Shown here: positions 6,770-13,349 of the stretch, piece by piece
How positions within the stretch are numbered: position 1 is the stretch's first letter
Layout of the letters: every line of letters begins with the position of its first letter
DNA from: Nitrososphaeria archaeon
GTDB taxonomy: Archaea > Thermoproteota > Nitrososphaeria > JACIWG01
Length of the DNA stretch: 21,903 bases
NCBI GenBank assembly: GCA_014361085.1
Contig: JACIWG010000009.1
Span: 1 to 21,903, forward strand
Direction: 5' to 3'
Position numbers and translations under genes: made by a program
The notes under the pieces: model-generated
What the model saw: only the letters and a program-made list of their open reading frames with translations
What the model was told of the DNA's origin: nothing
Database searches by the model: none

Positions 6770-7957
6770 ATGCTTCCAACCAATATTGAGCTTGAAAAGC
6801 GTTTAGGTCTACTATACTATGTTACTTCAACTGATGGTGTTGGCGGCAGGATAAGAGGTGATATTGAAGATTTTAGGGTTGTCGAGGACTCGGAGATTTC
6901 ATTAGATTCTAGAGGGGAACATCTTGTCCTTGTAATTGAAAAGAGGGATGTTACAACAGACTTTGTTATAAGACATATTTCAAAAATTTTGGGTTTAGAT
7001 AGGAAGTTTATAGGTTTTGCTGGAATAAAGGATTCTAGGGCTGTAGCAGTCCAAAAGTTTTCCATACCGTTTAAAGAAGATATTGATGTTAGAAAATTTG
7101 ATATCATTGGTAAGGTTAAGGTTATAGAAGCTTACAGGACTTCAAAAAAGATTAGGTTGGGTATGTTAAAGGGGAACTATTTTGAAATCACTTTAAGAAA
7201 CTGTATTCCAAGCATGCAGCTTATTGAGTCAACTTTAAGAGAATTGAATGTTTTAGGTTGTCCAAACTATTTTGGATACCAGAGGTTTGGAACACGCAGG
7301 TTTAACACTCACCTGCTCGGAAAACATCTTCTTAAAAAAGAATATGAAATGTTCTTTGAAGAGCTTATCTATAAAGTGTATCCTGACGAATCAGCTAAAG
7401 CAAAAGAATGTAGAACTCTTGCAAGAGAAGGTCTTCTTAAAGAAGCATATAATATGATGCCCAAGAAACTTTGGATAGAGAAAAAGGTGCTGAATATGAT
7501 GTTAAAAAATTTTCCCCCTCAAAAGATTATAAGGTCTCTTGGAAGAAGTCTTCTAAAATTTTATGTTAACGCATACCAAAGCTATCTATTCAACCTAATG
7601 GTTTCAGAGAGGATTGCTAGAGGTCTTCCACTAAACAGGCTTGTTGAAGGAGACTTTGTTAAAGGAGGTTCTCCAGCCTTACCAATTCTAGGTTTTAAGT
7701 CTAAACTTCCCGAAGGTGAGGCTGGAAAGATTGTTAAAGATGTTATCGAATGTGAGAATCTAGAACTTGGAGTGTTCAATAACAGAGGTTTAGGTTTGAA
7801 GGTTAAAGGTTCTCTTAGAAAGGTTAATCTCAACTATAGAAACCTAGAATTTTCCAATGTAGGTGCTGACGCATTAAAGTTCTTTTTTTGGCTTGAAAAG
7901 GGATGTTATGCTACAATTCTTCTCAGAGAATTTTGTAAGAACGAATTCTATAAATAG
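6770..7957 (+). CDS. truD: tRNA pseudouridine synthase TruD
   Basis: 395-aa protein matching the TruD family, which makes pseudouridine 13 in tRNA. Motif I is GFAGIKDSRAVAVQKFSIP with the catalytic aspartate at D88. The second signature NYFGYQRFGTRRFNTH follows at about residues 180-195, then the TruD insertion region, then YVNAYQSYLFNLMVSERI. ATG at 6770 gives the usual archaeal N-terminus (MLPTNIELEKRLGLLYY). The frame is open back to TTG 6716, but a TATA box (CTTAAATAA, 6703-6711) predicts transcription from about 6733, so the upstream codons are unlikely to be translated. Length is normal for an archaeal TruD. It stands alone; the neighbours are unrelated. Confidence 0.92.
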   Translation: MLPTNIELEKRLGLLYYVTSTDGVGGRIRGDIEDFRVVEDSEISLDSRGEHLVLVIEKRDVTTDFVIRHISKILGLDRKFIGFAGIKDSRAVAVQKFSIPFKEDIDVRKFDIIGKVKVIEAYRTSKKIRLGMLKGNYFEITLRNCIPSMQLIESTLRELNVLGCPNYFGYQRFGTRRFNTHLLGKHLLKKEYEMFFEELIYKVYPDESAKAKECRTLAREGLLKEAYNMMPKKLWIEKKVLNMMLKNFPPQKIIRSLGRSLLKFYVNAYQSYLFNLMVSERIARGLPLNRLVEGDFVKGGSPALPILGFKSKLPEGEAGKIVKDVIECENLELGVFNNRGLGLKVKGSLRKVNLNYRNLEFSNVGADALKFFFWLEKGCYATILLREFCKNEFYK

Positions 7958-7980
7958 CTTAGCTTAATCTTATACAATAA

Positions 7981-8066
7981 GTTTAAATATTCTGGTATAA
8001 AAGTTGGCGATGATGTTCGATTTGATTCAAAAGCTTTTGGAGGACATGATTTTTCTTGGAAAATGA
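7981..8066 (+). promoter_or_regulatory. Promoter and predicted leaderless 18-codon minigene before the Yip1-type gene
   Basis: TATA element GTTTAAATAT (7981-7990) predicts a transcript beginning near 8010-8013, exactly at ATGATG. That ATG opens an 18-residue reading frame (MMFDLIQKLLEDMIFLGK, stop TGA 8064-8066) that overlaps the TTG start (8056) of the next gene in another frame. A GGAGGA ribosome-binding sequence (8039-8044) lies inside it. It is either a translated leader coupled to the main gene or a sign of a frameshift at the 5' end. Confidence 0.4.
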
Positions 8067-9273
8067 GCAGGCTACCGTTTCAGCTGAAGAGGTGAAGCGT
8101 ACACCATTTTATCTCCAGTTCATTAAAGTACTCTATTCCCCCTACAAGGTTTTTAGGGACGTTGCTGAAGAACCACGCTATATTGCAGCCATAATTGTTC
8201 TCGTACTCTTTGTAGTATCAAGCACACTTTTCGGATACATTGTTCTCTCGAAAAGCTATGTTGAAGAAACATTTCCTAAAGTTGACATTCTAGCTGGACA
8301 GTTTGATGCTTGGACAGAAAACACTACATACTGGTCCTCTTCACCTAACGTTAACATTTCATTAGACTACAGTGATCATGTTAACGGAAGCTACTATGGT
8401 GATAGGAGCATAAAATTTTATGCAAACAGCAGCCAAAGCATTTTCGTAAAACTCTCTGACGTGGGGCCAGTAAACTGTAGTAAGCACGCATTCAATTCTC
8501 TCTCCTTTAAAATAAAATTCGTTAACCCGACAACCTTACCTACAAGTGCATCAATATACCTCTATTCTGGAGACGCATCAAAATACCTATACTATAACTT
8601 AACAGAAAAGATTCTAAACTCTGGCATGGGATTATGGAACAACTATACAATACCTCTTTCAGACAGCCTATGGGAAAACCATGGCGGTGACTGGAATACT
8701 ATAACAGGATTAGCTTTCGCCTTCAATTGGCCGGAAAAGGTTGACATAAAAGTTTTGGTTGATGGAATATATTTTAGAGGCTTTTTCGAAAACCGGATAG
8801 GCAAGGATCTGACAGGATACATTTCAATAATATCTATCCTCGGAATCTTCCAGTTTCTCATACAATTGTTCGTAATAGCTGGAATCGTCTTCATCTTCCT
8901 TAACGCATTTGGAGGAAAAATTTATTGGAAACCTTTAGCCGTATGCGTAGGCTTAATCCTAATCACATTCTTTGTCCAGAACATAATAAACTCTGTCCTA
9001 GCAACCCAAACACTAGACAAACTATACTATTCCCTAGAATACTTAGGTGGATCGGTATCAGAGAAGGCTGCTGCAACAGCAGAATTAAATGAAAAAGCAA
9101 GACTCTTCTCTATAATAGCAAACTATGTGCAGATCATTATACTAGCTTGGGCTACACTACTCTGCACAATGGCCAATCGTGTCCTAACAGGCTTATCTTG
9201 GACAAAAAGTGCTGTTGCCAGCGTTATAGCTTTGCTTGTAGCCTACATGATTAGGCTTTTCATAGGACTCTAA
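8056..9273 (+). CDS. Yip1-domain-like membrane protein with extracytoplasmic beta-rich insert
   Basis: 405-aa protein. The N-terminal cytoplasmic segment FIKVLYSPYKVFRDVAEEPRY (22-42) is typical of prokaryotic Yip1-type proteins. TM1 is about 42-64, followed by a soluble beta-rich region of about 175 residues (70-245) rich in N, S and Y with several N-x-S/T sites (e.g. NVNIS, NGSYYG, NYTIP). Four more helices follow at about 256-284, 291-315, 350-372 and 382-404. The insert reads like a carbohydrate-binding-module jelly roll (GDRSIKFYANSSQ, LSFKIKF, LWNNYTIPL, ILVDGIYF-like end), but this is inference. The start is probably TTG at 8056, since a stop codon at 8047-8049 closes the frame; the GGAGGA site is 11 bases upstream, rather far. 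The 5' end is uncertain. Function unknown. Confidence 0.72.
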   Translation: MENEQATVSAEEVKRTPFYLQFIKVLYSPYKVFRDVAEEPRYIAAIIVLVLFVVSSTLFGYIVLSKSYVEETFPKVDILAGQFDAWTENTTYWSSSPNVNISLDYSDHVNGSYYGDRSIKFYANSSQSIFVKLSDVGPVNCSKHAFNSLSFKIKFVNPTTLPTSASIYLYSGDASKYLYYNLTEKILNSGMGLWNNYTIPLSDSLWENHGGDWNTITGLAFAFNWPEKVDIKVLVDGIYFRGFFENRIGKDLTGYISIISILGIFQFLIQLFVIAGIVFIFLNAFGGKIYWKPLAVCVGLILITFFVQNIINSVLATQTLDKLYYSLEYLGGSVSEKAAATAELNEKARLFSIIANYVQIIILAWATLLCTMANRVLTGLSWTKSAVASVIALLVAYMIRLFIGL

Positions 9274-9336
9274 CAAAATCGATTATATTTTAAAAAAATG
9301 TGGTAGAGAATATTTGCGCTTAAAGTTTCTTTCTTC

Positions 9337-9549
9337 CTAACCCTTCTTTTCCTCCAACATTTTTCTAAGTTCATCAATTCTTTTTGAAATCTCTTCCAAC
9401 TCAATTTCAAGGTCTCTTTTCAGACGCTCTAAGTATCTTATCTCACTTTCAACATCTTCCATATAGTATGGTGTATATGGTCTTGCCCATGCTGGAGGCC
9501 AAGGATGTCTTGGACACCACCATCCTTTATGATAATATCGCCACATCAT
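9337..9549 (-). CDS. DUF5320-like small protein
   Basis: 70-aa protein with a Trp/Tyr/Pro-rich N-terminus (MMWRYYHKGWWCPRHPWPPA, one Cys) and a C-terminal charged coiled coil (VESEIRYLERLKRDLEIELE, about 33-52, then EISKRIDELRKMLEEKK). This two-part layout is that of the DUF5320-type small proteins often found beside NifX-like and Mrp genes in archaea and anaerobic bacteria. It follows the NifX-like gene with a 72-base gap containing its own TATA box (TTTAAATAT, minus 9589-9581) flanked by two motif copies. GGTG sits just upstream of the ATG pair at 9549/9546. Biochemical function is unknown; coupling to the neighbouring Fe-S-type genes is inferred from context. Confidence 0.7.
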   Translation of the reverse strand: MMWRYYHKGWWCPRHPWPPAWARPYTPYYMEDVESEIRYLERLKRDLEIELEEISKRIDELRKMLEEKKG

Positions 9550-9559
9550 TTCCCACCAT

Positions 9560-9610
9560 TTTAGGAGGTATCACAAAATCAATATTTAAATTTTTGTGAT
9601 ATGTCATAAA
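9560..9610. promoter_or_regulatory. Operator-like inverted pair flanking the DUF5320 TATA box
   Basis: A perfect 10-bp inverted repeat, TATCACAAAA (9569-9578) and TTTTGTGATA (9592-9601), flanks the TATA box. Extended, these are TTTTGTGATACCTCCTAAA (minus, 9578-9560) and TTTTGTGATATGTCATAAA (plus, 9592-9610), identical at 16 of 19 positions. The same motif occurs twice between tauE and DUF134. One copy lies on the BRE side and one over the predicted transcription start, an arrangement that fits regulation by a bound protein. Confidence 0.65.
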
Positions 9611-9621
9611 ATATAAGTGGT

Positions 9622-9993
9622 TTAATGATGGTGTGCCCGAGCACAGCCTTCAGTCAGTTCTCTAACTTCTCCTTTAACATATGATGCAATAACATCTTTC
9701 ACAGTATCTTTTTCAGCCTTAAATACGGCTATTCCATGATTTTGGAAGGTGCTTAACCCTCTTTGCCCCATACCATATACTATTATCGCATCAGGCTTTA
9801 ACTCTAGAATACGGTCGTGTGTGTATCCTGGGCCTCCAAAATGTTCTCCAACAGTAGATACTGTTTTAAAGTATATGACTTCACCTTTATCATTTAATTC
9901 GAAGACTGCAAAGTATGGTGCTCTACCGAAATGTTCAGCTATCTTGGAATCTAATCCTCTATCTTCTACTATTGGAACAACAATCTTCACCAT
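9622..9993 (-). CDS. NifX/NifB-C-terminal-like dinitrogenase iron-molybdenum cofactor family protein
   Basis: 123-aa protein of the DiNase_FeMo-Co fold. It starts MVKIVVPIVEDRGLDSKIAEHFGRAPYFAVFE, with the family signature EHFGRAPYF, followed by GEHFGGPGYTHDRI, DAIIVYGMGQRG and a tail ending CARAHHH that could bind metal (C117, H121-H123). In nitrogen fixers this fold carries FeMo-cofactor precursors, but stand-alone archaeal versions occur without nitrogenase and are thought to handle Fe-S clusters or metals. No nif structural genes are present here. It is the last gene of the tauE-mrp operon, 13 bases after mrp, with a GGAGGC ribosome binding site. Confidence 0.88.
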   Translation of the reverse strand: MVKIVVPIVEDRGLDSKIAEHFGRAPYFAVFELNDKGEVIYFKTVSTVGEHFGGPGYTHDRILELKPDAIIVYGMGQRGLSTFQNHGIAVFKAEKDTVKDVIASYVKGEVRELTEGCARAHHH

Positions 9994-10006
9994 AATATTC
10001 GCCTCC

Positions 10007-10864
10007 CTAACTATTTTCTCTCAACATATCTTGAGCCTCCAGATATTTCTCTATTTTGTCAACGATTTCCATGAACGCTTCTGTAGCAGGTGAATATTTG
10101 TGTTCTAGAATAAAGGGTTTACCATTGTCTGCATCCTCACATATCCTCTGGTCTATTGGTATGCTTCCAAGAAATGGTATATTTAATTCTTCAGCAATCT
10201 TCCTTCCCCCTCCTGCTTGAAAGATGTCGACTTTCGTACCACAGTTTGGGCATATGAAGCCGCTCATGTTTTCCACGATCCCGATCACCGGCAGATTTAG
10301 TCTTCTAGCAAAGTTCACAGACTTTTTCACAACCAACTGGGAAACCTGTGACGGTATTGTTATAACTATTACACCATCCAAGTCTGGCAAAAGCTGTGCT
10401 ATACTTAGAGGCTCATCACCTGTTCCAGGAGGCAAGTCTATGAGCAGGAAGTCAAGTTCACCCCAAGAGATTTCAGAAAGAAAGTCTCTTATCGCATTCA
10501 TCTTCAGAGGCCCACGCCATATTACTGGAGTGTTTTCATCAGGTAATATGAATTCTGTAGAAACCACCCTTATCCCCATTGGGCCGATCACTGGAAGTAT
10601 TCTACCATCATCTGATTGTATCATCTGCCCCTTAGCACCAAGCATTTTTGGAACACTTGGACCATGAAAGTCAGCATCCAATATGCCGACCCTTTCCATG
10701 TGCCCTTTTGCTGCAAAGGCTATTGCAAGGTTTACTGTGAAAGTGCTTTTTCCAACTCCTCCCTTGCCACTTATGACTGCAATCTTATGTTTAACCTTAC
10801 CCATGTTTTCTCTAACACGCTTCCGAGTGTCTTGAAAACGTTTTATCATCTCCAAGTCTGTCAT
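10007..10864 (-). CDS. mrp: Mrp/NBP35 (ApbC) family Fe-S cluster carrier ATPase
   Basis: 285-aa P-loop ATPase of the MinD/Mrp group. The deviant Walker A is GKGGVGKS (33-40), the switch I region is DADFHGPSVP (63-72), the switch II region is LIDLPPGTGDEPLS (141-154), and the bridging cluster motif is CPNC (C205, C208; GFICPNCGTK). Family members dimerise through the CxxC pair, hold a 4Fe-4S cluster and deliver it to apo-proteins. It lacks the N-terminal DUF59 domain of many bacterial Mrp proteins, as in archaea. ATG at 10864 is preceded by GGTGAAA. It starts 6 bases after tauE and precedes the NifX-like gene. Confidence 0.93.
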   Translation of the reverse strand: MTDLEMIKRFQDTRKRVRENMGKVKHKIAVISGKGGVGKSTFTVNLAIAFAAKGHMERVGILDADFHGPSVPKMLGAKGQMIQSDDGRILPVIGPMGIRVVSTEFILPDENTPVIWRGPLKMNAIRDFLSEISWGELDFLLIDLPPGTGDEPLSIAQLLPDLDGVIVITIPSQVSQLVVKKSVNFARRLNLPVIGIVENMSGFICPNCGTKVDIFQAGGGRKIAEELNIPFLGSIPIDQRICEDADNGKPFILEHKYSPATEAFMEIVDKIEKYLEAQDMLRENS

Positions 10865-10870
10865 AGAATT

Positions 10871-11788
10871 TCACCATATCATGATACCAAAGTATCCTGT
10901 TATAAACTTGAGTGCAATGTAAAGGAAGTATATTCCAAATATCAGTTTCAGAATATTTGGTTTAAACTTCTTTATTAATGCAGCACCAACCTGTGCACCT
11001 ACAACAGTTCCAGCTGCAAGTATAAGACCAGCGCTTAAAGCAACATACCCTTGAACCACTTTAACCCCTCCACCGACAAGAGCTAACGGGATCATTGAAG
11101 CCAAAGACGTTCCCATTGTAACATAAACTGGTGCACTAAACAAGTATATCAGTCCAGGAACAAGAGCGTATCCACCTCCTAAACCGACAATACCTGTCAA
11201 GACACCAATTATGAATCCGAAAACACCCATCCACACCCTTGACCCTGGAATATTCTTTTCCTCCCGCTTAACAGCTTTAGGTTTAGCAATTCCTGCACCC
11301 TCAACTATCATCCTATAAGATGGCCAAAGAAATACAATACCAAGTATAAGATTCAATATACTAACATGTTCAACAAGTATTGTGAAAAGCCATGAGCCGA
11401 CAAGAACACCTAAAGTTCCAACTCCACCGATCCATAAGGCTGCACTTCTGTCAAGATTCTTTCTAACAAGATGCCCGTAGGCTCCAGAAAGTGTTGTAAA
11501 AATTACAGCAAACAATGTTGTCCCAATAGCAAGTGGAGCTGGATACCCAAGCCAAAAGTGTAGAATTGGAAGCATAACACTACATCCTCCAGTGCCAATA
11601 AGTCCTCCAAGCAATCCAGCCGCCAATCCAACAAAAAATAATAGAACTTCATCAAATAATGAAATCTGAGGCGCCCCCTTCTGCATCCAGTTGCCTGATA
11701 AAAATGTTTCAATCATGAATATTATTATGGCAAGCAACAGCACTATAGTTGGAAGATACTTTTTCAAAAAACCTTCAGACTTACCCAT
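10871..11788 (-). CDS. TauE/SafE family sulfite/anion exporter
   Basis: 305-aa membrane protein with two homologous halves, each opening with a glycine-rich helix: GLLGGLIGTGGCSVMLP in the first, GVLTGIVGLGGGYALVPGLI in the second, followed by GTTLFA and GTSLAS. This is the signature of the TauE/SafE (DUF81) family, implicated in moving sulfite, sulfoacetate and related anions. The frame is open to GTG at 11797, but that GTG is part of the sequence GAGAGGTG, a good ribosome binding site 6 bases from ATG 11788 (MGKSEGFLKKYLP), so I chose 11788. It is the first gene of the operon with mrp and the NifX-like gene. A sulfur-related substrate is inferred from the family and neighbours. Confidence 0.87.
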   Translation of the reverse strand: MGKSEGFLKKYLPTIVLLLAIIIFMIETFLSGNWMQKGAPQISLFDEVLLFFVGLAAGLLGGLIGTGGCSVMLPILHFWLGYPAPLAIGTTLFAVIFTTLSGAYGHLVRKNLDRSAALWIGGVGTLGVLVGSWLFTILVEHVSILNLILGIVFLWPSYRMIVEGAGIAKPKAVKREEKNIPGSRVWMGVFGFIIGVLTGIVGLGGGYALVPGLIYLFSAPVYVTMGTSLASMIPLALVGGGVKVVQGYVALSAGLILAAGTVVGAQVGAALIKKFKPNILKLIFGIYFLYIALKFITGYFGIMIW

Positions 11789-11881
11789 ATCTGACACCTC
11801 TCAAGTGACCTAAAGTTTGTTGAGGGAATTTGACAAGGGCTACAACATTTTTCAGAAACGCTTTCGGTTTCCAGAATTGGG

Positions 11882-11951
11882 GAATATATTTTGTGATACA
11901 TCACATATGTGCTGGGGGGTAAAGTATATAAGTTTTGTGACATATCCCGTA
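11882..11951. promoter_or_regulatory. Divergent tauE/DUF134 promoter region with two operator-like motifs
   Basis: Minus-strand TATA AAATATATT (11890-11882) serves tauE with a leader of about 70 bases. Plus-strand TATA AGTATATAAG (11923-11932) is about 28 bases from the DUF134 ATG at 11956. Motif copies TTTTGTGATACATCACATA (11889-11907) and TTTTGTGACATATCCCGTA (11933-11951) each begin against one of these TATA boxes. The first contains a 14-bp palindrome, TGTGATACATCACA (11892-11905). The second covers the predicted transcription start of DUF134, suggesting autoregulation. Confidence 0.65.
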
Positions 11952-11955
11952 AAGC

Positions 11956-12303
11956 ATGTGTCCGTGCTGGTGTAGGAGAAGAAGAAGGGGTGTTGCTGGC
12001 AGAATACCGAAGCCAATAATAGCGTCCTCCATTCCAGTGATTGAAAGTTTCAAACCCTTTCCACCAAAAAATATTGAACCCGTCTACCTTGACCTAGCTG
12101 AAGTTGAAGCCCTTAAGCTCATTGAACTGGAGAAGCTTTCCTGTCAAGAAGCTGGTGCTAGAATGAACGTATCAAGGAATACTGTTTGGAGGCTTGTTGA
12201 AGAGGCTAGAGAAAAGCTTACGAGAGCAATAGTTGAAGGTAGAGAGATAGTCATATTAAAAGAAGAAAATCTATTAGATGAAACACAAAGTGAAACCGTT
12301 TAA
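11956..12303 (+). CDS. DUF134 family HTH DNA-binding protein
   Basis: 115-aa protein. Residues 36-100 match the DUF134/UPF0251 family: PPKNIEPVYLDLAEVEALKLIELEKLSCQEAGARMNVSR with recognition helix NVSRNTVWRLVEEAREKL, then AIVEGREIVI. This is a sigma70-region-4-like helix-turn-helix (about 61-83). The N-terminus is unusual: MCPCWCRRRRR, i.e. C2, C4, C6 followed by five Arg, which could bind a metal or cluster. The gene is divergent from tauE-mrp-nifX and probably leaderless (TATA at 11923-11932). Its likely role is to regulate this module in response to iron, cluster or redox state; this is inference. Confidence 0.85.
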   Translation: MCPCWCRRRRRGVAGRIPKPIIASSIPVIESFKPFPPKNIEPVYLDLAEVEALKLIELEKLSCQEAGARMNVSRNTVWRLVEEAREKLTRAIVEGREIVILKEENLLDETQSETV

Positions 12304-12591
12304 AACCCTTTTCTAACACATTTTATCCAATATCACTGATAGTGTGGTAAGAAACTATATTCTACTTCCTCTAATAAAAAGGTATCTTCTATACGGTCTG
12401 AAAACCATTTTTCTCGTAAACCTTATTTCAGGCAAATTTTCTTCCACTATAATTTTCATTTGATTCAAATACAATAGAGATAACAAGCATATTTAACCTT
12501 TAAACATTTTCTTTGAAAAACATTTTACCCTCCCTAATTTTTTTAAAAGGTTAAATAATATGTTCATATAAAATGTGCAAGTGAAGGCTTC
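12304..12591. other. 288-base intergenic region, possible short minus-strand gene and PAC2 promoter
   Basis: It is AT-rich, with a small inverted repeat CACTGATAGTG (12334-12344). The plus-strand element CATATAAAAT (12566-12575) is well placed for a leaderless PAC2 mRNA; a second, GGTTAAATAATA (12549-12560), lies upstream. On the minus strand a TATA-like TTAAATAT (12496-12489) precedes a 34-codon frame listed separately. No RNA gene was recognised. Confidence 0.5.
12355..12459 (-). CDS. Possible 34-aa basic small protein
   Basis: The frame runs from ATG at 12459 to TAG at 12357-12355 and encodes MKIIVEENLPEIRFTRKMVF plus 14 residues ending RGSRI. It is strongly basic in its second half (RPYRRYLFIRGSR). 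A minus-strand TATA-like element (TTAAATAT, 12496-12489) is centred about 33 bases upstream, giving a very short leader. It contains the intergenic 10-mer also found at 4303 and 17593. No family is recognised and the frame may be chance. Confidence 0.25.
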   Translation of the reverse strand: MKIIVEENLPEIRFTRKMVFRPYRRYLFIRGSRI

Positions 12592-13344
12592 ATGTCTGAG
12601 GAAGTTTTAGAGATTGTGATGAAGAAGGATGTTAAGTTTAATGAGCCTGTTGCCGTCGAAGGCTTTCCTGACGTGGGCTTAGCTGGAGCTATTGCGTCAA
12701 TGCATCTTATAGAATCTCTGGGTTTGGAGGAGATTGCCTACATAGAAACACCTCTTCTTCCACCCATCATGGTTGTTCACAATGGTGAACTTCTTCATCC
12801 GATAAGAGTTTATGGTAATGAAAGGCTTATTGTATTCACTTCAGAAATAGCCTTGCCTCTTACAGTCTTAAACCCTCTTGTGAAAAAGGTTGTTGAATGG
12901 CTTAAGAGCTTGAACGCTAAACTGCTTATCGCTTTAACTGGTATACCAGTAGAAAATAGGCTTGAAATAGAAAGGCCTGAAGTTTATGCGGTGGTGTCAA
13001 AGAAAGAGTATTCTGAAATGCTTTCAAAGCATAAGATTGAAGTTTTACAGGAAGGCTTCATCTCAGGAATATACGCCCTCTTCCTCAAGGAATGTTTGAA
13101 GGCTGGCCTGCCGGCTATAGCTTTGGTCGCACAATCTTTCCTAAAATATCCTGACCCTGGTGCTGCAGCAGAACTTTTAACATCATTGAACTCTATCCTT
13201 TCACTTAATGTTGACGTTAAACCGTTGCTTGAGAACGCGGAAGAGATACGTTTAAAAGCAAGAGATCTTCTTAGGCAAACTGAAAGGGTTGCTCCAGGCG
13301 CATACAGGAACGTGGAGGGTGAGCTTCCACTAATGTATAGGTGA
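12592..13344 (+). CDS. PAC2 family protein, probable proteasome assembly chaperone
   Basis: 250-aa protein of the PAC2 family: PVAVEGFPDVGLAGAIASMHLIESLGLEEIAYIETPLLPP near the N-terminus, then LIALTGIPVENR and GLPAIALVAQSFLKYPDPGAAAELL. Archaeal members (PbaA/PbaB) are related to the eukaryotic Pba1-Pba2 chaperones of the 20S proteasome. The last three residues are M-Y-R, preceded by LPL: a hydrophobic-Tyr-X (HbYX) tail, the motif used by proteasome activators and Pba1-Pba2 to dock in alpha-ring pockets. It is followed directly by an Hsp20 gene in the same operon, consistent with a proteostasis role. A TATA element (12566-12575) suggests a near-leaderless start at 12592. Confidence 0.88.
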   Translation: MSEEVLEIVMKKDVKFNEPVAVEGFPDVGLAGAIASMHLIESLGLEEIAYIETPLLPPIMVVHNGELLHPIRVYGNERLIVFTSEIALPLTVLNPLVKKVVEWLKSLNAKLLIALTGIPVENRLEIERPEVYAVVSKKEYSEMLSKHKIEVLQEGFISGIYALFLKECLKAGLPAIALVAQSFLKYPDPGAAAELLTSLNSILSLNVDVKPLLENAEEIRLKARDLLRQTERVAPGAYRNVEGELPLMYR

Positions 13345-13349
13345 TGGCC

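Noticed and set aside
6741..6806. 21-codon frame starting at ATG 6741, shortly after the predicted truD transcription start
   Set aside because: It resembles the minigene before the Yip1-type gene but has no exact leaderless spacing and no ribosome-binding context; one AT-rich start region is expected to give such a frame by chance.
9622..9993. NifX-like protein as evidence of nitrogen fixation
   Set aside because: The fold is widespread in non-fixers, and no nifH, nifD, nifK, nifE, nifN or nifB gene is in the window.
12334..12344. CACTGATAGTG inverted repeat as an RNA hairpin or box C/D RNA
   Set aside because: The stem is only four base pairs and no C box (RTGATGA) is correctly placed before a CTGA box.
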